DNA of 64,000 nucleotides from JAMLIN01 sp041676645 (GTDB taxonomy: Bacteria; Pseudomonadota; Gammaproteobacteria; Burkholderiales; Burkholderiaceae_E). The stretch is from the NCBI GenBank assembly GCA_041676645.1, contig JBAYRO010000005.1, forward strand, positions 12,484 through 76,483, read 5' to 3'. Below, one piece after another: positions 59,697-64,000 of this stretch; positions within the stretch are counted from its first letter, which is position 1, and each line of letters starts with the position of its first letter. Below the pieces are notes generated by a model. That model saw only the letters and a list, made by a program, of their open reading frames with translations. It was not told where the DNA came from and ran no database searches. Both the position numbers and the translations under genes were made by a program.

Positions 59697-60995
59697 ATGA
59701 AACGCAATGTCCTCATCATCGGCGCCGGTGGCGTCGCCCATGTCGCGGCACACAAGTGCGCGCAGAACAACATCCTGCTGGGCGACATCCATATCGCCTC
59801 GCGCACCCGCGAGAAATGCGAGGCGATCATCGCCTCCATCAGGGAAAAGGGCAGCCAGCGCAGCTCGGGCCTGCTGAAGGCGCACGAGCTCGACGCCATG
59901 GACATCGAGGCCACCAAGTCCCTGATCCGCTCCACCGGCAGCCAGATCGTCCTCAACCTGGGCTCGCCCTTCCTGAACATGTCGGTGATGACGGCATGCA
60001 TCGAGACCGGCGCCGCCTACCTGGACACCGCGATCCACGAGGATCCCGACAAGGTCTGCGAGTCGCCGCCCTGGTACGCGAACTACGAATGGAAGCGTCG
60101 GGAAGCCTGCCGCCAGGCAGGCATCACGGCAATCCTGGGCGTGGGTTTCGATCCCGGCGTCGTCAATGCCTACGGGCGTTTCGCGATGGACGCGTATTTC
60201 GACGAAGTCGATTCCATCGACATCATCGACATCAATGCCGGCAGCCATGGCCGCTACTTCGCCACCAATTTCGACCCGGAGATCAACTTCCGCGAGTTCA
60301 CATCGAAGGTGTGGTCGTGGGAGGACGGTCGCTGGAAGGCCAGCGGCATGTTCGAGCACCGCAAGGAATGGGACCTTCCAGTGGTGGGCAAGAGCACCGC
60401 GTACCTGACCGGACATGACGAGCTGCATTCCATGTCGACGAACCTGGGCGTGCCCAACATCCGCTTCTGGATGGGCTTCGGCGACCACTACATCAACGTG
60501 TTCACGGTCCTCAAGAACCTCGGCCTGCTGTCCGAGAAGCCCGTGCGCACCGCCGAAGGCCTGGAGGTCGTCCCCCTCAAGGTGGTCAAGGCCGTGCTGC
60601 CCGACCCCGCCTCGCTCGCACCGACCTACACCGGCAAGACCTGCATCGGCGACCTGGTCCGCGGAACGAAGGACGGCAAGTCCCGGGAGGTCCTGCTCTA
60701 CAACGTGTGCGACCACAAGGAGTGCTACGAAGAGGTCGGCAGCCAGGGAATCTCCTACACCGCGGGCGTGCCCGCCGTCGCGGCGGCCATGCTCATCGCC
60801 GACGGAGCCTGGGATGTTCGCCAGATGATGAACGTCGAGGAGCTCGATCCGAAGCCGTTCATCGAACTGATGAACCGCATGGGGCTGGTGACCCGGGTGC
60901 GCGACGCGCAGGGCGACCGCGTCCTGGATCCGCACGCCGAAGGCCCGCAAGCCGCGCCTTCGCGCGGACGGTCCGCGAAGGTCCCGGCAATCTGA
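59697..60995 (+). CDS. Carboxynorspermidine synthase (saccharopine dehydrogenase-like)
   Basis: This is the NADPH-dependent enzyme that condenses aspartate semialdehyde with putrescine or diaminopropane to carboxy(nor)spermidine, the substrate of NspC. It has 432 residues: Rossmann motif IIGAGGVAHVAAHKCA, GVGFDPGVVNAYGRFA, and SHGRYFATNFDPEINFREF, in part YFATNFDPE. The last 25 residues (DPHAEGPQAAPSRGRS) look like an added tail. Ribosome site cggaggg. Confidence 0.93.
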   Translation: MKRNVLIIGAGGVAHVAAHKCAQNNILLGDIHIASRTREKCEAIIASIREKGSQRSSGLLKAHELDAMDIEATKSLIRSTGSQIVLNLGSPFLNMSVMTACIETGAAYLDTAIHEDPDKVCESPPWYANYEWKRREACRQAGITAILGVGFDPGVVNAYGRFAMDAYFDEVDSIDIIDINAGSHGRYFATNFDPEINFREFTSKVWSWEDGRWKASGMFEHRKEWDLPVVGKSTAYLTGHDELHSMSTNLGVPNIRFWMGFGDHYINVFTVLKNLGLLSEKPVRTAEGLEVVPLKVVKAVLPDPASLAPTYTGKTCIGDLVRGTKDGKSREVLLYNVCDHKECYEEVGSQGISYTAGVPAVAAAMLIADGAWDVRQMMNVEELDPKPFIELMNRMGLVTRVRDAQGDRVLDPHAEGPQAAPSRGRSAKVPAI

Positions 60996-61004
60996 TCTCT
61001 CCGG

Positions 61005-61035
61005 GACCGGTCCGGCGCGCCGCGCCGGGCCGGTC
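61005..61035. terminator. Strong hairpin between convergent genes
   Basis: GACCGG (61005-61010) pairs with CCGGTC (61030-61035), and CCGGCGC (61012-61018) with GCGCCGG (61022-61028), around a three-base loop with one T/G pair between the two stems. It lies between the stops of the carboxynorspermidine synthase and OpuB-type genes and lacks a T run. It probably works as a bidirectional or Rho-assisted terminator. Confidence 0.45.
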
Positions 61036-61046
61036 TCCGAGGCGTG

Positions 61047-62570
61047 TCAGGACGCCGGCGGCAGGCGCAGCCCGCGCGGCGTCAGGACTCGCTCGAGCAG
61101 CTCGAAAACGCCCTGTATCGCCAGCGCGAGCAGCGCCGCCGGAACGGCGCCCCGCATGATCAGCCCGATGTCGTCGAGCCGGATGCCGGTGAGGATGGGC
61201 TGGCCATAGCCGCCGGCGCCGATCAGTGCCCCGAGCGTCGCGGTGCCGACGTTGATGACCGCCGCGATCTTCACGCCGGCGAGGATGGAACGCAGAGCCA
61301 GCGGCAGCTCGACCCGCCGCAGTCGCACCCTCGCAGGCAACCCGAGGGCGGCGGCCGATTCGCGCAGCGAAGCCTCGATGCCGACCAGCCCGGCATGCGT
61401 GTTGCGCACGATCGGCAGGAGACTGTAGAGGAACAGCGCCGCGATCGCCGGGGTGGCGCCGATGCCGAACAACGGAATCATGAACACGAACAGGGCGAGC
61501 GAAGGCACGGTCTGCAGGATGCCCACCAGGCCGAGCACGAGCTGGCCCAGCCGGCGATGGCGGGCGGCGAGCACCCCGAGCGGCACCGCCAGCAGGATCG
61601 CCAGCGAAAGCGAGACTCCCACCAGCGCGAGATGCTGCAGCGTGTACTCGAGCAGCCCGGGACCGGACGCGCGCCCGCCGGCGCCGGGCTCGATTCTGAG
61701 GAAGCGCCCGGCAACCCGCGCCTCGGGCTCACCGTCGATCTTCACCGCCTTGTTCATCGCCCGCATCCCGGACGCGGATATCGTCCCGGCCAGATCCCCC
61801 AGGGCGGCGACGAAATCCGGCGCGCGCTGGCCGAGATCGAGGCGGAAGAGGAATACCGCGTGGTACCGGGGAAAATGGCGACGATCGTCATCGAGCACGC
61901 GCAGGCCATGGTGGGCGATTTCGGCATCAGTGCTGTAGAGATCGATCGCGTCGACCGCGCCCGTCGCGATCGCGCGATACGCCAGCGCATGGTCCATGCC
62001 GCGCGCATCCATCGGCAGCCGGTAGGCGGCCTTCAGCCCCGGCCAGCCATCGGCGCGATCCATGAACTCGTTGGACAGGGCGATCCGCAGGCCCGGGTGT
62101 GCGGCGAGATCGGAGATGCTCTCGATGTCCAGGCTCTGCGCCCGGTCCTCGAGCATCCCGATCGCATAGCTGTTGTCGAAGCCCAGCGGATCGGCCATGC
62201 CGAGGCCGAGCTCTCGCAGCCGCGCGCGCAGCGGCTCGATACCGGCATCGGCCGGCATGTCGCGCAGCAGTTCGTGCGCGAGCGTACCCGTGTATTCGGC
62301 GTAGGCATCGATCTCGCCCTCGAGAAGCGCGCGCCACAGGATGCGGGTGCCGCCCAGGCCCCGTCGGTGCGTCGCCTCGACGCCATGGCGCTGCGCCGCG
62401 AGCCGGGCGATCTCGCCGAGCACGATGGCCTCGGTGAAGTCCTTCGAGCCGATCGTCACCGCGACCGGGGCGGCGGCATCCGGACCTGCCTGCGGGTCGG
62501 TGTCCGCGGCCATGGCGATGCGCGCAAGGATCGACAGGCACAGCCAGACGAGGGCGAACCGGCATCTCAT
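61047..62570 (-). CDS. Fused glycine betaine/choline-type ABC substrate-binding and permease protein
   Basis: This is a 507-residue fusion. Residues about 25-290 form an OpuAC-type binding domain after a signal peptide (GSKDFTEAIVLGEI, AYAEYTGTLAHELL, ADGWPGLKAAY). Residues about 305-495 form a permease domain with several helices and the EAA-like loop SLRESAAALGLPARVRLRRVELP, seen as ESAAALGLPARV. Such fusions occur in osmoprotectant (OpuB/OpuC/OsmU) systems. The ATG overlaps the ATPase stop by four bases. Confidence 0.9.
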   Translation of the reverse strand: MRCRFALVWLCLSILARIAMAADTDPQAGPDAAAPVAVTIGSKDFTEAIVLGEIARLAAQRHGVEATHRRGLGGTRILWRALLEGEIDAYAEYTGTLAHELLRDMPADAGIEPLRARLRELGLGMADPLGFDNSYAIGMLEDRAQSLDIESISDLAAHPGLRIALSNEFMDRADGWPGLKAAYRLPMDARGMDHALAYRAIATGAVDAIDLYSTDAEIAHHGLRVLDDDRRHFPRYHAVFLFRLDLGQRAPDFVAALGDLAGTISASGMRAMNKAVKIDGEPEARVAGRFLRIEPGAGGRASGPGLLEYTLQHLALVGVSLSLAILLAVPLGVLAARHRRLGQLVLGLVGILQTVPSLALFVFMIPLFGIGATPAIAALFLYSLLPIVRNTHAGLVGIEASLRESAAALGLPARVRLRRVELPLALRSILAGVKIAAVINVGTATLGALIGAGGYGQPILTGIRLDDIGLIMRGAVPAALLALAIQGVFELLERVLTPRGLRLPPAS

Positions 62571-63328
62571 GGGCCGGGCTCCGGCAAGCCGCGCTGCGCG
62601 GCCAGGAACGCCCGCACGAAATCATCGGCGGGCGCCCGGCGAAAATCATCGAGGCTGCCATCCTGCACCACGCGCCCCCGGCGCATGAGCACCAGGCGAT
62701 CGCTGAAGAAGGCGGCTTCGCCGAGATCGTGGGTCACCATGACCACCGTCTTGCCCAGTTGCCGGAAGATCGCGCGCAGCTCGTCCTGGAGTCCGTGGCG
62801 CACCAGCGGATCGAGCGCGCCCAGCGGTTCGTCGAGCAGCAGCGTCGGCGGATCGGGCATCAGGGCGCGCATCAGCGCGACGCGCTGGCGCTGGCCGCCG
62901 GAGAGCTCGGCGGGAAAGCGCTCCAGCAGGTCGGCATCCAGATGCACGAGCCCGGCCAGTTCGATCGCGCGCTGGCGGATGCGTGCCGCGCTCCAGCCGA
63001 GGTATCGCGGCAGCAGGCCGAGATTGCCCAGCACACTGAGGTGCGGGAACAACCCGCCTTCCTGGATGACATAGCCGACCCGGCGCCGCTCCTCCAGCAT
63101 GCGCTCGCGGCGCAGCGCCACACCATCGCGCCGGACCTCGCCGGCGTCGGGCCACTCCAGTCCGATCAGCAGGCGCAGCACGGTGGACTTGCCGCAGCCG
63201 CTGCTGCCGATCAGCACCGTGGTCCGGCCGCGCGCAAAGTCGAGCGTGAGCGAGTCGACCGCGCGCACCGCGCCGTAGGCCCGGGTAACGCCGAGCAGGG
63301 AGAAGGCGGGATCGGACGCGGCCGGCAT
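62567..63328 (-). CDS. Osmoprotectant-type ABC transporter ATPase
   Basis: This is a 253-residue ATPase of the OpuBA/ProV type without the C-terminal CBS domains of longer members: Walker A GSSGCGKST (about 39-47), Q-loop VIQEGGLFPH, signature LSGGQRQR, Walker B LLLDEPLGALD, H-loop VTHDLGEAAF. It couples to the fused permease immediately downstream. Ligand likely a betaine or a related quaternary amine (inferred). Confidence 0.92.
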   Translation of the reverse strand: MPAASDPAFSLLGVTRAYGAVRAVDSLTLDFARGRTTVLIGSSGCGKSTVLRLLIGLEWPDAGEVRRDGVALRRERMLEERRRVGYVIQEGGLFPHLSVLGNLGLLPRYLGWSAARIRQRAIELAGLVHLDADLLERFPAELSGGQRQRVALMRALMPDPPTLLLDEPLGALDPLVRHGLQDELRAIFRQLGKTVVMVTHDLGEAAFFSDRLVLMRRGRVVQDGSLDDFRRAPADDFVRAFLAAQRGLPEPGP

Positions 63329-63383
63329 CAGGGGTATCGCGATCGCTGGACGGCCGGCCGCCGGGGCCTGGCCCGTTGCGCGA

Positions 63384-64000
63384 TCAGGACGCGAAGATCC
63401 GCCCGGGATTGAGGATGCCCAGTGGATCGAGACAATGCTTGAGGCTGCGCATCAGCTCGATCTCCTGCGGACTGCGCGAGATGCCGAGCCAGTCCTTCTT
63501 CTCGAAGCCGATGCCGTGCTCGGCCGAGACCGATCCGCCCAGGGCCTGGAGGGGCCGATAGATGATCGCATCGGCATCCGCGCGGGCCTGCGGCGAATCG
63601 TCTTCGGTGAAGCTCACCAGGTGCAGGTTGCCGTCGCCGAGATGGCCGAAGACCCAGGTGCGCTGGCGCGGAAAACGCTCCGCGATCGCCGGGCGAACGA
63701 TATCGAGATAGCCCGGCATGCTCTCGATCGGCAGCGAGATGTCGTAGGTGAAGGGCCGGCCATGCCGCAGGCACTGGCCGACGTCATCGCGCAACGCCCA
63801 GATCGCGGCGGCCTCGGCCTGCGACTGCGCGATCGCGGCATCGACGATGAGTCCGGCCGCCATCGCCTGCTCGCAGGCCAGTGCAAGGCGTGCGGCTTCG
63901 CCCGGCGCGTCACCGCCCGAGCCTTCGAGCAGCGCGGATAGCGGATAGCCGTGGGCGGGCGGCGGCCGGCCGCGCGCAGGCGGTGTGGTCACCAGTTCGT
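63384..64000 (-). CDS. FAD-linked oxidase, C-terminal part (glycolate/D-lactate dehydrogenase type), cut by the window edge
   Basis: Only the last 204 or so codons are present; the reading frame is open to the right edge, where it continues as ELVTTPP, so the start lies beyond the window. Visible are FGHLGDGNLHLVSFTEDD, LGGSVSAEHGIGFEKK and the terminal DPLGILNPGRIF, all typical of the FAD-oxidase C domain of GlcD/DLD2-type enzymes, which oxidise 2-hydroxy acids. Substrate not determined. Confidence 0.9.
   Translation of the reverse strand, partial: ELVTTPPARGRPPPAHGYPLSALLEGSGGDAPGEAARLALACEQAMAAGLIVDAAIAQSQAEAAAIWALRDDVGQCLRHGRPFTYDISLPIESMPGYLDIVRPAIAERFPRQRTWVFGHLGDGNLHLVSFTEDDSPQARADADAIIYRPLQALGGSVSAEHGIGFEKKDWLGISRSPQEIELMRSLKHCLDPLGILNPGRIFAS

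Noticed and set aside
58113..60950. Open frame of about 945 codons antisense to the XRE and polyamine genes
   Set aside because: The plus-strand genes have full domain support; this frame shows none.

Overview
The window is strongly GC-rich DNA, densely packed with genes that often overlap by 1-4 bases (ATGA, GTGA and TGATG junctions). System I cytochrome c maturation, an RND efflux triad, a Znu system, PAS-GGDEF proteins and an aerobic benzoyl-CoA (box) pathway together point to a Gram-negative member of the Pseudomonadota, most likely a betaproteobacterium. That placement is inferred from gene content and not proved. I saw no rRNA, tRNA, insertion sequence or CRISPR array.

Layout. 1-4371: ccmCDEFGH (ccmA and ccmB would lie upstream of the window). 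4390-4455: a perfect palindrome between convergent genes. 4459-7619: an MFS carrier, a CsgG-like lipoprotein, and a SirB2/DUF411 pair. 7799-10201: AMP nucleosidase and an amidohydrolase. 10202-22137: the aromatic island, with boxA, boxB, boxC and regulator boxR on the minus strand and, divergently, benzoate-CoA ligase followed by a branched-chain-type (liv) ABC transporter. Nearly identical TGCA-N6-TGC sites lie in both promoter regions. An IclR regulator follows. 23165-26696: a MarR-led operon (quinone-oxidoreductase-like enzyme, MFS drug exporter, SDR). 26704-29574: two divergent PepSY proteins with a two-component system; their shared promoter region carries mirrored 11-bp-period TTCAG repeats.

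29662-33040: a broken vapC behind an intact vapB, then divergent znuA and znuCB around a Zur-like palindrome. 33131-40333: a stress/housekeeping stretch (glycine-zipper lipoprotein, YihY/BrkB, SDR, PEBP protein, two small unknown proteins, glutamate dehydrogenase, CBS protein, flavoprotein, SnoaL-like protein). 40352-46148: an RND adaptor/pump/outer-membrane triad. 46227-49251: two paralogous PAS-GGDEF proteins on either side of an exported methyltransferase. 49348-57989: enoyl-CoA hydratase, D-threonine aldolase, a second palindrome of the same family, an AAC(6')-type acetyltransferase, a nitronate monooxygenase-like enzyme, an RhlE-type helicase, an HSL-type esterase, a divergent CDF carrier and a LysR regulator. 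58155-60995: an XRE regulator with the two carboxynorspermidine enzymes. 61047-64000: a fused OpuB-type permease/binding protein with its ATPase, and the 3' part of an FAD-linked oxidase.

The most coherent unit is the box island: uptake (liv), activation (ligase), epoxidation (BoxAB) and ring cleavage (BoxC), probably under BoxR control. The semialdehyde dehydrogenase that normally follows BoxC is not in the window. The least expected observations are the CcmH without a signal peptide, the stop codon at a likely catalytic residue of VapC, the mirrored PepSY promoters and the two gap-filling palindromes.
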